Part shown: in pieces, positions 24,820 through 32,459 of the stretch
How positions within the stretch are numbered: the first letter of the stretch is position 1
Layout: each line of letters begins with the position of its first letter
Source of the DNA: Ruminococcus sp.
GTDB lineage: Bacteria; Bacillota; Clostridia; Oscillospirales; Ruminococcaceae
Assembly (NCBI GenBank): GCA_014799785.1
Contig: JAAVHI010000016.1
Coordinates: forward strand, 5,195-46,913
Direction of reading: 5' to 3'
DNA length: 41,719 nucleotides
Notes under the pieces: model-generated
Seen by the model: only the letters and a program-made list of their open reading frames with translations
What the model was told of the DNA's origin: nothing
Database searches by the model: none
Translations under genes and position numbers: made by a program

Positions 24820-25527
24820 TTATTTCTGAATTTTTTCATATTCCGCAAAGAAAAACAAAGGCAAGTCGCTGTTTTGATTTTTTCCGTCATATGAAACAGG
24901 TTCGCAGACTTCCTTTAGCATAAAACCGTTTTTTGCCGCAGTATTAAGGTAATAAGATATAGGACGGTGAAAATGGCTTGTCTCGCCCCAGAACTCGTTC
25001 GTAAATTGATACGGTTCAATATATTTATCTATTGCCTTAGCGTACTTATATCCATTTTCATCTTTAAGCCACTGACCGTCGTAAAATGCAGGGTGGACTA
25101 TTGAATAATAAAAGATACCGCCTGTTTTGAGAAGCCTGTTACATTCCGAAAAAACAAAGTCAATATTTTCAATATCCATAAAAACCTGATTGGAAAATAC
25201 AATATCAAACCGTCCATTTTCAAAATCTAACGGCTTAGTAATGTCCATAACGGAAAACTCGGTCAAAGGGTAGCGTTCCTTAGCTATTTCAATCATTTTT
25301 TCGGAACCGTCAATACCGACAGCATTTGCCCCGATACTTCTGAAATAATCGGTATAAAAGCCATAACCGCAGCCGAGGTCTAATATTTTCTCGCCGTTTA
25401 AATGCTCGAACCTGCTCATTACAATTTTTTTATTGCTTTCAACAAATTCGGAACTTTCCTGATCCTCCGTATATTTTAAGGCGGCGTTATTCCATTGAGT
25501 TATTGTATCTTTCATTTTATACCTCAC
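24820..25527 (-). CDS. class I SAM-dependent methyltransferase
   Basis: 235 residues from a GTG at 25527 that overlaps the stop of the preceding gene as GTGA; AAGGAG lies five bases before the GTG. An ATG four codons later is the alternative. Motif I is ILDLGCGYGFYTDYF; strand-2 end AVGIDGSEKMIEIA; RFDIVFSNQVFMDIENID and LLKTGGIFYYSIVHPAFYDG follow. The SIVHP segment is seen in methyltransferases acting on small aromatic or sugar substrates, but no substrate can be stated. It is the last of four genes linked by overlaps. Confidence 0.85.
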   Translation of the reverse strand: MRYKMKDTITQWNNAALKYTEDQESSEFVESNKKIVMSRFEHLNGEKILDLGCGYGFYTDYFRSIGANAVGIDGSEKMIEIAKERYPLTEFSVMDITKPLDFENGRFDIVFSNQVFMDIENIDFVFSECNRLLKTGGIFYYSIVHPAFYDGQWLKDENGYKYAKAIDKYIEPYQFTNEFWGETSHFHRPISYYLNTAAKNGFMLKEVCEPVSYDGKNQNSDLPLFFFAEYEKIQK

Positions 25528-26018
25528 CTAAGCTCCTTATAATACGGACAAATATCCTCATAATGCCCGTCCTTCATTCGGAAGCCCTTGGGGATAGTCC
25601 CCAACTGCGTAAACCCAAGACGCTCGTAAAGATTTCTTGCGTGGGTGTTGGTTGCCACAACCGCGTTGAATTGAAGCACCCTGAACCCGCACCGTTTTCC
25701 CTGAACAAGACAGTCCTCCACAAGCTTTCTGCCGATATGATAGCCGCGGAAGCCCTTTTTCACCGCATAGCTTGCGTTGCAGATGTGACCGCACCGTCCC
25801 ACATTGTTGGGGTGGAGAATGTACAGACCCAGAACCTCCTGCCTGTCAATGTCGAAAGCAACCCCGCAGTAGCTCTGCTCCCTGAAAAAGTTTGCGCCAG
25901 TGACCTCGTTCAGAAGCTCCTCCTGCGGGAAAGCTATGCCCTCCTCCACGACCTCGTTCCAGATCTCTATCATTTCGGGCAGATATTTTCCTATGTAAGT
26001 TCTTATTTCGATTTGCAT
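25524..26018 (-). CDS. GNAT family N-acetyltransferase
   Basis: 164 residues. LYILHPNNVGRCGHICNASYAVKKGFRGYHIGRKLVEDC holds the acetyl-CoA loop (RGYHIGR), and NAVVATNTHARNLYERLGFTQLGTIPKGFR the C-terminal part, as in a common GNAT subgroup. GGAGGAACAATT precedes the ATG. It overlaps the upstream zinc-ribbon gene by 16 bases and the downstream methyltransferase by 4 (GTGA), so its translation is tied to both. Confidence 0.85.
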   Translation of the reverse strand: MQIEIRTYIGKYLPEMIEIWNEVVEEGIAFPQEELLNEVTGANFFREQSYCGVAFDIDRQEVLGLYILHPNNVGRCGHICNASYAVKKGFRGYHIGRKLVEDCLVQGKRCGFRVLQFNAVVATNTHARNLYERLGFTQLGTIPKGFRMKDGHYEDICPYYKELR

Positions 26019-26461
26019 AATTGTTCCTCCAAATATTTTTTTATTTCATCTGCAGTCAGCATTCTGACCTCGGTATTTTGGTACTCTTTGTACTCCCCGA
26101 CCTCAAACAGCGGGGTCATTTTTTCACAGGACTTGTCCGTATTCTTTTTCAGAAAAACGTTCAGGTCGGAAATATCCGCAAAAATCTTGTAGGACTTCCT
26201 GCCGCCTTTGCCTGTTATCTCGTATATACCGCAGGATTTTTTCATTGTAAAATCCGCCGTCCGCAGATAAAGCATTGCAATTTCAAGAGACTTGAACGGG
26301 AAATTCCACCTCTGCAAGCCGCGGACTTTATCCCTCTCAATGCAGATACATCTGCCGCAAGTCCCGCATATGTACTGGGTGTGATTTTTAAGGCAGTCCT
26401 CCGCTTTTAACAGCGGAGTTATTCTGTTTTTTTCCGAATAACATTCGGGACACATTTTCAT
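26003..26461 (-). CDS. zinc-ribbon protein of unknown function
   Basis: 152 residues. N-terminal MKMCPECYSE and, 27 residues on, ICGTCGRCICIE give a CxxC...CxxCxxC cluster likely to bind zinc. The middle (LQRWNFPFKSLEIAMLYLRTADF) and C-terminal VRMLTADEIKKYLEEQL are conserved-looking helices, the last resembling a Lys/Glu-rich docking helix. The start overlaps the stop of the RsmC-like gene as ATGA; a second ATG at 26455 fits the GAGGTG site better. I recall similar clostridial proteins only as hypothetical. Position inside a methyltransferase/GNAT unit suggests an accessory role. Confidence 0.65.
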   Translation of the reverse strand: MKMCPECYSEKNRITPLLKAEDCLKNHTQYICGTCGRCICIERDKVRGLQRWNFPFKSLEIAMLYLRTADFTMKKSCGIYEITGKGGRKSYKIFADISDLNVFLKKNTDKSCEKMTPLFEVGEYKEYQNTEVRMLTADEIKKYLEEQLCKSK

Positions 26462-27069
26462 ACACCTCTTCGCTTTTTTCGCAGCTTTTTTGAAAGCTTA
26501 TTGACTGTTTTTTCTTTTTTCCGCACTCTTTCCCCGCGTTTTTCCGAAATAAAAACGTAGTAGCCGTTTATTTCGCGTACCATTACTCCGCCAAAAACTG
26601 AAGTAAGCTTGTTTTTATACCAATCAAGTCTTTTTGTGACCATTATCATTTTTCCGCCTACCGCCAATTTTTTAAATCCGACTTCAATAAAATGCTTTGG
26701 CACGGAAAAATCCGTATGATAAGGAGGATTGGATAAAATCAAAGTAAAATCGTTATCGGGTATTTCGGAAAAACCGTCGCTTATTTTAATTTTTATGTTC
26801 GGCACGCCGTTCATCTCCGCGTTGATTTTCGCCTGCTTCACGGCGGCTTCGGAAATATCGCACATGGCAACATTTTCCTGACCTATCAGCTTTGCCGCAA
26901 GAATTCCCACAACGCCGTACCCGCAGCCCATGTCCAACACTTTATCGCTCGGTAAAAAATCCACCGCGGACAGCATAGCCAACGTCCCGACGTCAATGCT
27001 ATTAGGAGAAAAGTTTGAGGGGTCTGTTTCAAAATTAAGGCTCACATTTTTTATTTCTGCTGAAATCAT
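26458..27069 (-). CDS. RsmC/YbxB-like class I methyltransferase with NPPY motif
   Basis: 203 residues. Motif I KVLDMGCGYGVVGILAAK, then MCDISEAAVKQAKINAEMNG, and motif IV LILSNPPYH, the NPPY signature of enzymes methylating exocyclic amines of nucleobases or glutamine. Length and order resemble Bacillus YbxB and the catalytic half of RsmC (16S rRNA m2G1207), but the C-terminus adds a strongly basic tail (KKEKTVNKLSKKLRKKRRG), fitting an RNA substrate. Nucleic acid methylation is thus likely but the target is unknown. GGAGGG lies upstream with a rather long 11-base spacing. First gene of an overlapping four-gene unit. Confidence 0.8.
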   Translation of the reverse strand: MISAEIKNVSLNFETDPSNFSPNSIDVGTLAMLSAVDFLPSDKVLDMGCGYGVVGILAAKLIGQENVAMCDISEAAVKQAKINAEMNGVPNIKIKISDGFSEIPDNDFTLILSNPPYHTDFSVPKHFIEVGFKKLAVGGKMIMVTKRLDWYKNKLTSVFGGVMVREINGYYVFISEKRGERVRKKEKTVNKLSKKLRKKRRGV

Positions 27070-27100
27070 TTTATCATTTTCCCTCCGAAAGCGTGTATTC

Positions 27101-27661
27101 CTACATAGGTCTTAAATTTTTATCGAGCCTGTCCACTATCCATGCGAGACGCTTTTCACGTCCCGCGTCTGTCTTTGCGTCAAAATATGCCCGCGTATAA
27201 GTTTTCTTCACCGATAAGGGCATGGCTTGAAAATTTGTGAAAGCAGGCTCGTATTTCTCCAAAAGCTCGGATAAACAGGCAATATGCTCCTCCGTAAGCG
27301 CCATAAGGTCGGGAGCGTCCCATTGACCGTTCTTCTTGGCTTCCTCTATTTTCTTTCTGCCGTGGTCGGTCATAAGACCACGTTCTTCAAGGCTTTGAAC
27401 CAGCTTCTTGTTTTTATCCGACCACTTGCTTTTCTCCCTGCGGGCGGAAAAATATTTCTTATAGGTCTTATCGTCAAGACTTTGCATCTGTCCGTCTATC
27501 CAACCAAAGCAGAGAGCTTCTTCAAGGGCTTCCGCCGCTTTTATTGTTTTGGGTCCTCCCACTTTGCCGAATAAAAGCCACACGCCCTCGCTTGTCAGGC
27601 AGTTATCGTTAAGCCATTTCCTGAATTCTTCTCTGTTTGCAAACTTTATTGTATCGTTCAT
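27101..27661 (-). CDS. YdeI/OmpD-associated family protein
   Basis: 186 residues. The N-terminal EFRKWLNDNCLTSEGVWLLFGKVGG, followed by ALCFGWIDGQMQSLDDKTYKKYFSARREKSKWSDKNK, is the hallmark of YdeI-like proteins; the C-terminal LSVKKTYTRAYFDAKTDAGREKRLAWIVDRL completes the family. YdeI homologues have been linked to peptide resistance in some bacteria, but the biochemical role is unknown. GGAGAGCACATA precedes the ATG. Confidence 0.88.
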   Translation of the reverse strand: MNDTIKFANREEFRKWLNDNCLTSEGVWLLFGKVGGPKTIKAAEALEEALCFGWIDGQMQSLDDKTYKKYFSARREKSKWSDKNKKLVQSLEERGLMTDHGRKKIEEAKKNGQWDAPDLMALTEEHIACLSELLEKYEPAFTNFQAMPLSVKKTYTRAYFDAKTDAGREKRLAWIVDRLDKNLRPM

Positions 27662-27683
27662 TATGTGCTCTCCTTTGATTATA

Positions 27684-28247
27684 TTATAACAGCTCCAGTA
27701 ATTTCTCCATATTTTCCCTGTGCGGAATGATAATTTCTATATCCACTTCGGGGTGAACTTTCACATAAGCCGTAAGCATATCCATTAAATTATCCTTAGA
27801 CTTCATATAATCGTCAATGATAACCTCATCACTAAAGCCAAGCCGTTTCAGAATGACCGCCGACACCACGCCTGTGCGGTCTTTTCCCGCCGTGCAGAAA
27901 TACATTACGTTGGACTTCGCGTTCATTATAGTATCAATAACTTTCTCCATTTGCCCGTCCAGCATCTGCCGATAAACCGTATACAGATGTTCAAGCGATT
28001 TCGGAGTACCTCCTCCGCCAGTAACGGGAAGATGAAAATAGCTGAAACCGTCACGCTCTTTAAGAACGCAGGGCTTTGCCGCAACCTCCTCGTCGGAACG
28101 CAGGTCAACTATCGTAGTTATATTATTATCCAACAGCCACCGTACTTCCGTATCGGTCAGGTTCTCGGGAAAGTCGCTTCTGAAATATCGGTTTGTACCT
28201 GTGGGCAGGACACGTGTGTTTCTTGTGGATCGCAGTAAAGAACCCAT
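27684..28247 (-). CDS. tyrosine-protein phosphatase (Y_phosphatase3 family)
   Basis: 187 residues. Catalytic loop FCTAGKDRTGVVSAV with C118 and R124 (Cx5R). General features of the family: the opening TGTNRYFRSDFPENL, TTIVDLRSDEEV at about 44-55 and IIDDYMKSKDNLMDML after the loop. It dephosphorylates phosphotyrosine or possibly phosphoinositide/sugar phosphates. AAAGGAGACC lies upstream of the ATG. No tyrosine kinase is in the window. Confidence 0.88.
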   Translation of the reverse strand: MGSLLRSTRNTRVLPTGTNRYFRSDFPENLTDTEVRWLLDNNITTIVDLRSDEEVAAKPCVLKERDGFSYFHLPVTGGGGTPKSLEHLYTVYRQMLDGQMEKVIDTIMNAKSNVMYFCTAGKDRTGVVSAVILKRLGFSDEVIIDDYMKSKDNLMDMLTAYVKVHPEVDIEIIIPHRENMEKLLELL

Positions 28248-28291
28248 ACAAACGGTCTCCTTTCAAATTACAGTTTATATATTGTATTGTT

Positions 28292-29023
28292 TTAAGCGGC
28301 ATTGGATAATATCATGTACAGATAACAACCTCCGACAGAAATTAAATTGCTTACATTATGCATTATCATCGGATATATAACGCTTTCCGAGCGTAAAAAG
28401 ACAAAGCCGTATGCCGCACCGTTTACAAAAGCATACAAAATACCGATCCATTGAGAGGAAAGCGGAACGGTAAAGTTTATATGCGCAACAGCAAATAGAA
28501 GCGATGTGAGAAATAATATCATAATATCAAAAAATCTGCCGCTTTTACTGCATACATTTTTAAGGCAGACTAATGGCAATGCACGGAAAACCGTTTCTTC
28601 TGCTGTACCCGACAGAAATAATTGAAATCCCAATGTTCCCATTACATTTACGGCGTTTAATTCATAATTGTATACTGCGACAGAGTTTGTCGCTATACCT
28701 ATAATGTACACTAAAATATAATAAATCAATACCGCAGTACAATACAGAACAGTATATTTTATACCAATTTTGTCCTTTTGGGGTTTCATCTTGAAATCAA
28801 GACATTTTTTCCTGTATAATATATACATTATTCCCAGAGAAATCAGCAGCATAAAAATGTGATGAACGGATACCGCCATAAATAAACCGTCTTTGTCAAT
28901 CGGCGAATAGTCGAACAAAGCCGCGAATTTCCAGCCGATTTTGTCGATAATGTCCTGATATAAAAATATAACAGCGGTCAGGATAAATATATGTAAATAT
29001 TCCGATTTCAAAATTTTATTCAT
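28292..29023 (-). CDS. CPBP family intramembrane metalloprotease
   Basis: 243 residues with about seven hydrophobic segments. Abortive-infection/CAAX protease motifs: SGTAEETVFRALPLV (EExxxR), LLFAVAHINF (HxxxF-type histidine) and PMIMHNVSNLI (HNxxN). These glutamates and histidines form the active site in the membrane. Members cleave prenylated or other membrane proteins, and some act in bacteriocin immunity; substrate unknown here. An AGAGGTGATTTGCTTTA stretch provides the ribosome binding site. Confidence 0.87.
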   Translation of the reverse strand: MNKILKSEYLHIFILTAVIFLYQDIIDKIGWKFAALFDYSPIDKDGLFMAVSVHHIFMLLISLGIMYILYRKKCLDFKMKPQKDKIGIKYTVLYCTAVLIYYILVYIIGIATNSVAVYNYELNAVNVMGTLGFQLFLSGTAEETVFRALPLVCLKNVCSKSGRFFDIMILFLTSLLFAVAHINFTVPLSSQWIGILYAFVNGAAYGFVFLRSESVIYPMIMHNVSNLISVGGCYLYMILSNAA

Positions 29024-29091
29024 TAAAGCAAATCACCTCTTTATCAGCTTTAACGCTTTCGCATTTATGCTAAAAAATAAATTAGAATTTG

Positions 29092-29652
29092 TCAGTATCT
29101 GTTTCCGTATTTTAATTTCGCTTCATTTGTGTATTTCTGAACAAACTCCGCTTTTGCCATGGTATAGCCGTCTCTGTCATGCTCAAATTTTTTCCATAGC
29201 ATTAACTTCATTTTTTCGTATTCGTGAGCAATATCGGGATATTCAATGATATAATCACGGAAATACAATTCGTCGTTATCTCCAGTATATCTTAAATGCA
29301 GATGAAATACTTTTTCGGCAAACCCATTTTCTGTATATCCCTTGTTAAAAGAAAGTCTGTCCTCATTTTGGCTCATGCAAATGTAGCCGTTTTCTGTCAG
29401 CAAATTTTTAACAGCCGCAAAATCGCATTCCCTTGGAACTTCAACAAGAATGTCAATAATCGGCTTTGCCCATATGGAGCTTACTGCCGTACTGCCTATA
29501 TGACTTATTCTGACAGCTTGGGGAATGATTTTCTCCAAAAAATTTTGTTCATCGGCATACCAACTTTCCCAGCAGTCCCGATGTTCTGTTAAAAAGATAG
29601 GAAACAACTGCCAAAGCTCTTCTAAACTCATTTCAGATAATTTTTTACCCAT
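29092..29652 (-). CDS. GrpB family protein (UPF0157)
   Basis: 186 residues from the ATG at 29652, where GAGGTG stands seven bases upstream; an ATG at 29658 and a TTG at 29667 are too close to it. The conserved GrpB core VRISHIGSTAVSSIWAKPIIDILVEV is a nucleotidyltransferase-fold motif (HIGST...KPIIDI). FHLHLRYTGDNDELYFRDYIIEYPDIAHEYEKMK follows as in the family. The biochemical role of GrpB/UPF0157 is unestablished. Confidence 0.87.
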   Translation of the reverse strand: MGKKLSEMSLEELWQLFPIFLTEHRDCWESWYADEQNFLEKIIPQAVRISHIGSTAVSSIWAKPIIDILVEVPRECDFAAVKNLLTENGYICMSQNEDRLSFNKGYTENGFAEKVFHLHLRYTGDNDELYFRDYIIEYPDIAHEYEKMKLMLWKKFEHDRDGYTMAKAEFVQKYTNEAKLKYGNRY

Positions 29653-29693
29653 TTTCATACACCTCAAAATTTAAATTATTTAGGCTAAACCTA

Positions 29694-30155
29694 TTATTCA
29701 AGACTTAATTTCATACCTTCATGAGTTGCATGAAATCCGAGCCGTTCATAAAATCTATGAGCATCTTTTCGGGTTTTATTGCTTGTCAGCTGAACAATAG
29801 AACAATTTTTGTCCCTTGCAAGGTTTACTGCGTATTTCATAAGCTGAGTACCAATGCCGAGATTACGGTAGTTTTCGGCGACATGAACATTCTCAATCGT
29901 AGCACGCATACTTCCTTTATGGGATAAATATTGTGTAAAAGTAATTTGCAGACTGCCAATAACCTTTTCATCATCACATACAACAAGCAAAATGCTGTTT
30001 TTATCATCACAAATATTATTAAATGCGTCAATATAACATTGCTCAAGGGGCGCAGTGTAAATTTCACGCTGTCTGCCCAGCGTATCGTCTGCCATTATTT
30101 CAATGATATATGGTAAATCATTTATAACCGCTTCCCTTATTTTTATTGTACTCAT
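29694..30155 (-). CDS. GNAT family N-acetyltransferase
   Basis: 153 residues from the ATG at 30155 (MSTIKIREAV), preceded by TTGGAGAATAAAAAG. The longer frame up to 30254 overlaps the next gene and lacks a site. Acetyl-CoA region IENVHVAENYRNLGIGTQLMKYAVNLAR, then NKTRKDAHRFYERLGFHATHEGMK. This subgroup is very common in Firmicutes and uncharacterised. Confidence 0.85.
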   Translation of the reverse strand: MSTIKIREAVINDLPYIIEIMADDTLGRQREIYTAPLEQCYIDAFNNICDDKNSILLVVCDDEKVIGSLQITFTQYLSHKGSMRATIENVHVAENYRNLGIGTQLMKYAVNLARDKNCSIVQLTSNKTRKDAHRFYERLGFHATHEGMKLSLE

Positions 30156-30235
30156 CTTTTTATTCTCCAAATTCCGATTTAATTTTGTTACCCGCCCATT
30201 TATAGTGTCTTGATAAATTAAAGAATTTTCGTATC

Positions 30236-30586
30236 TTACTGTTGGGTAGAACACGCCCGCGGGGGCTTCCTAACTTCATTTATTATTTCAAAATTACTGC
30301 CAAGTTCCGATACAAGCCGATCATATACATCGTTTGTACGTGAATTAAAATTCTCCCAATGTTCTTTTGTCCAAGGCGACGGATACGGAGGATATTCCCA
30401 ATCAAGGGAAGATTGAAATTCATCGCTTAATTGAGTAAGGGCGGCTTTCAGCTTTTCCGACAAATTAAGTTTATCAAACTCTATCGGATCTACATCAAAT
30501 TTATCGCGGGCAGCGTCATTTCCGCACCAAAGGCAATCTCCTACACAGCCGTACTCAAAGAAAAATCTGATAACATATTCAGCCAT
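30236..30586 (-). CDS. hypothetical protein
   Basis: 116 residues, AGGTGATAGTAAA before the ATG. Begins MAEYVIRFFFEYGCVGDCLWCGND, with three cysteines in CVGDCLWC that could bind a metal. The middle, LDWEYPPYPSPWTKEHWENFNSRTNDVYDRL, is Trp/Pro-rich and acidic. No signal peptide or membrane segment. Size, acidity and isolation are reminiscent of small immunity-type or cytosolic orphan proteins, but I recognise no family and no partner toxin is adjacent. Confidence 0.6.
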   Translation of the reverse strand: MAEYVIRFFFEYGCVGDCLWCGNDAARDKFDVDPIEFDKLNLSEKLKAALTQLSDEFQSSLDWEYPPYPSPWTKEHWENFNSRTNDVYDRLVSELGSNFEIINEVRKPPRACSTQQ

Positions 30587-30602
30587 TTTACTATCACCTA
30601 AA

Positions 30603-31463
30603 TCACAGCAGCGACTTAACGCTCTCGCTTATCTTCCTCGCAACATACGGATTATTCATAGTGTACAGATGTATGCCGTCCACGCCGCTTGAAATAAGGT
30701 CAACGATCTGGTCAACGGCGTAGGCAATTCCCGCGTCGCGGAGAGCCTCGGGATTATTTTCATATTTCTGCATCATTTTGGAAAATTTTGCAGGCAGACT
30801 TGCCCCGCACATGGAAACCATACGCTCTATCTGCTTCTTGTTTGTAACAGGCATGATACCCGCCTCCACGGGGACGGTCACTCCCGCAATGGCAAGCATT
30901 TCGCGGTACTTGTGGAAAGCGGCGTTGTCAAAGAAAAGCTGGGACATAAGGTGCTCCGCCCCCGCTTCTATCTTGATTTTCAGATTGTTGATGTCCTCGG
31001 AGAAGCTTTTCGCTTCAAGGTGACACTCGGGATAGCAAGCCCCCGAAACGTGGAAATCGCCGTTTTCCTTGATAAAGCGGGTCAGGTCGCTTGCGTACTC
31101 AAAATCATGGAGACGGGGTATCTCGGGGTTCACGTCCCCCCGCAGGGCAAGGATATTTTCAATGCCCCGCTCCTTGAACTGACCGAGGATAGTACGGACG
31201 CTTTCCCTTGTGCTGTAAACGCAGGTAAGGTGCGCCGCCGAGGGAATTCCCAGCTCGTTCTGAATATATGCGGCAATGTCGCAGGTCTTGGTGTCAGAAG
31301 CGTTTCCCCCCGCGCCGTAAGTCACACTGATAAAATCGGGGGAAAGGTCTTTCAGTTCCGCAAGAGTGCTGTAAATAGTCTCGATAGAGCTTGTCTTTTT
31401 AGGCGGAAAAACCTCAAATGACAGGACGGTCCTGCCGTTGTTAAAAAGTGATGATAATTTCAT
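30603..31463 (-). CDS. metF: methylenetetrahydrofolate reductase
   Basis: 286 residues, standard bacterial MetF length, beta/alpha barrel. Typical blocks: VLSFEVFPPKK at the N-terminus, SVTYGAGGN, AHLTCV, NILALRGDVN, GACYPECHLEA, MSQLFFDNAAFHKY, GIMPVTNKKQIERM and the C-terminal GIHLYTMNNP. It reduces 5,10-methylene-THF to 5-methyl-THF using FAD, supplying MetH. AAAAGGAGTAAACAAA supports the ATG. In this window it is about 10 kb away from metH and shares its transcript with unrelated small genes. It begins five bases after the coiled-coil gene upstream. Confidence 0.94.
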   Translation of the reverse strand: MKLSSLFNNGRTVLSFEVFPPKKTSSIETIYSTLAELKDLSPDFISVTYGAGGNASDTKTCDIAAYIQNELGIPSAAHLTCVYSTRESVRTILGQFKERGIENILALRGDVNPEIPRLHDFEYASDLTRFIKENGDFHVSGACYPECHLEAKSFSEDINNLKIKIEAGAEHLMSQLFFDNAAFHKYREMLAIAGVTVPVEAGIMPVTNKKQIERMVSMCGASLPAKFSKMMQKYENNPEALRDAGIAYAVDQIVDLISSGVDGIHLYTMNNPYVARKISESVKSLL

Positions 31464-31468
31464 TTTGT

Positions 31469-31792
31469 TTACTCCTTTTCATCTTTATTTTGCAATTCTT
31501 CCAAATTTTGGCGTAAATTGTCAATTTCCTTTTGCAGTTTTAAAATTTCCGACATAACATTTTGTTCTGTTTTTATGCGTATCTCCTCGGCAAGCTTTTT
31601 TTCTGCCAAATAAAGGTACTTGTCCATAACAGCAATAATCTCCGCGTCGGTCATGTCGGAGGTTATTTCGGCGTTGTCCAATTTCATAAGAGCCGCCGCG
31701 CGGTATTTCAGCGACTCTATTTCGTCAATTATTTCCATCGTTCCGGACGGAATTTTTGTATGCACTTTTTTGGCTTTTTTCTTTCCGCCCAT
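31469..31792 (-). CDS. hypothetical coiled-coil protein
   Basis: 107 residues from the ATG at 31792 (MGGKKKAKKVHTK), preceded six bases upstream by GGAG; two other ATGs at 31798 and 31804 are possible. A basic N-terminus is followed by helices, and a long heptad-rich C-terminus (VMSEILKLQKEIDNLRQNLEELQNKDEKE) predicts a coiled coil. No family recognised. The first 68 bases overlap the end of the nucleotidyltransferase gene in another frame. It ends just before metF. Confidence 0.6.
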   Translation of the reverse strand: MGGKKKAKKVHTKIPSGTMEIIDEIESLKYRAAALMKLDNAEITSDMTDAEIIAVMDKYLYLAEKKLAEEIRIKTEQNVMSEILKLQKEIDNLRQNLEELQNKDEKE

Positions 31793-32459
31793 AGACATCT
31801 CCATCTTTCAAAATCGGCAGCAGGAAATCTATTATTTCCACCGTTGCGCCGCAGCAGTCCTCGGAAAAAAGCTTCTCAAACCAGTTTTCACAAGGTACTG
31901 TCTGCAATTCTCCCCTTTTGCGGTACGCCGTACCCGCAGGCGGCATTGGCTTGTTGTTGACCGCCCACACCGCTTCAAGAACTGTCCACGCATTTATATG
32001 GGCAAGGTATCTCTTTTTCAGTCCGTCAGCCGCTTCAAGCTTTATCCTTGCCGTCATAAGCCAGTGGTACAAGCCGTCCCTGACCTTTTGCGGAGTGCGG
32101 TAATTCTCATATTTTTGCTTTGCAAGAGCCATTATTTCGGATAACCGCCCGTCGCGGTCGAAGGCGATTTCCGCGTCAAGATAGTGATAAACGTCCATAG
32201 GTTCGGCGTTGAGCCTTTCTATGGCATACTCATATGTACGAAAGGAAATCTCTACAAGAATACCGTCGGTAAAATGTTTTTCAAAGCAATGCCTGTCGCA
32301 CAGCACAATAATATCAACGTCTGAATTTTCAGAAGCACAGCCGCAAGCGACAGAGCCCGTAAGCAGTACTCCGCTTACGGCTCTGTCGTTGGAAAGATTT
32401 TCAAGCTCACGTTTGAATATGTCACGCTGTTTTGTGCTGTTTTCAAAATTATTCATCAT
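31725..32459 (-). CDS. nucleotidyltransferase-domain protein
   Basis: 244 residues from the ATG at 32459 (AGGAC upstream; a second ATG follows directly). The catalytic motif LLTGSVACGCASENSDVDIIVL (GS...DxD) is the NTP-transferase signature of the MNT/KNT-like group. Residues about 100-230 form a helical domain (LYHWLMTARIKLEAADGL, INAWTVLEAVWAV) as in aminoglycoside-type or minimal nucleotidyltransferases. It overlaps the sialate esterase end by 11 bases. The substrate is unknown; no HEPN partner is annotated next to it. Confidence 0.8.
   Translation of the reverse strand: MMNNFENSTKQRDIFKRELENLSNDRAVSGVLLTGSVACGCASENSDVDIIVLCDRHCFEKHFTDGILVEISFRTYEYAIERLNAEPMDVYHYLDAEIAFDRDGRLSEIMALAKQKYENYRTPQKVRDGLYHWLMTARIKLEAADGLKKRYLAHINAWTVLEAVWAVNNKPMPPAGTAYRKRGELQTVPCENWFEKLFSEDCCGATVEIIDFLLPILKDGDVYGRKEKSQKSAYKNSVRNDGNN

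Noticed and set aside
31725..32459. MNT-HEPN toxin-antitoxin pair
   Set aside because: The nucleotidyltransferase motif is there, but the adjacent proteins (coiled-coil, sialate esterase) show no HEPN RxxxxH motif, and the protein is larger than MNT antitoxins.
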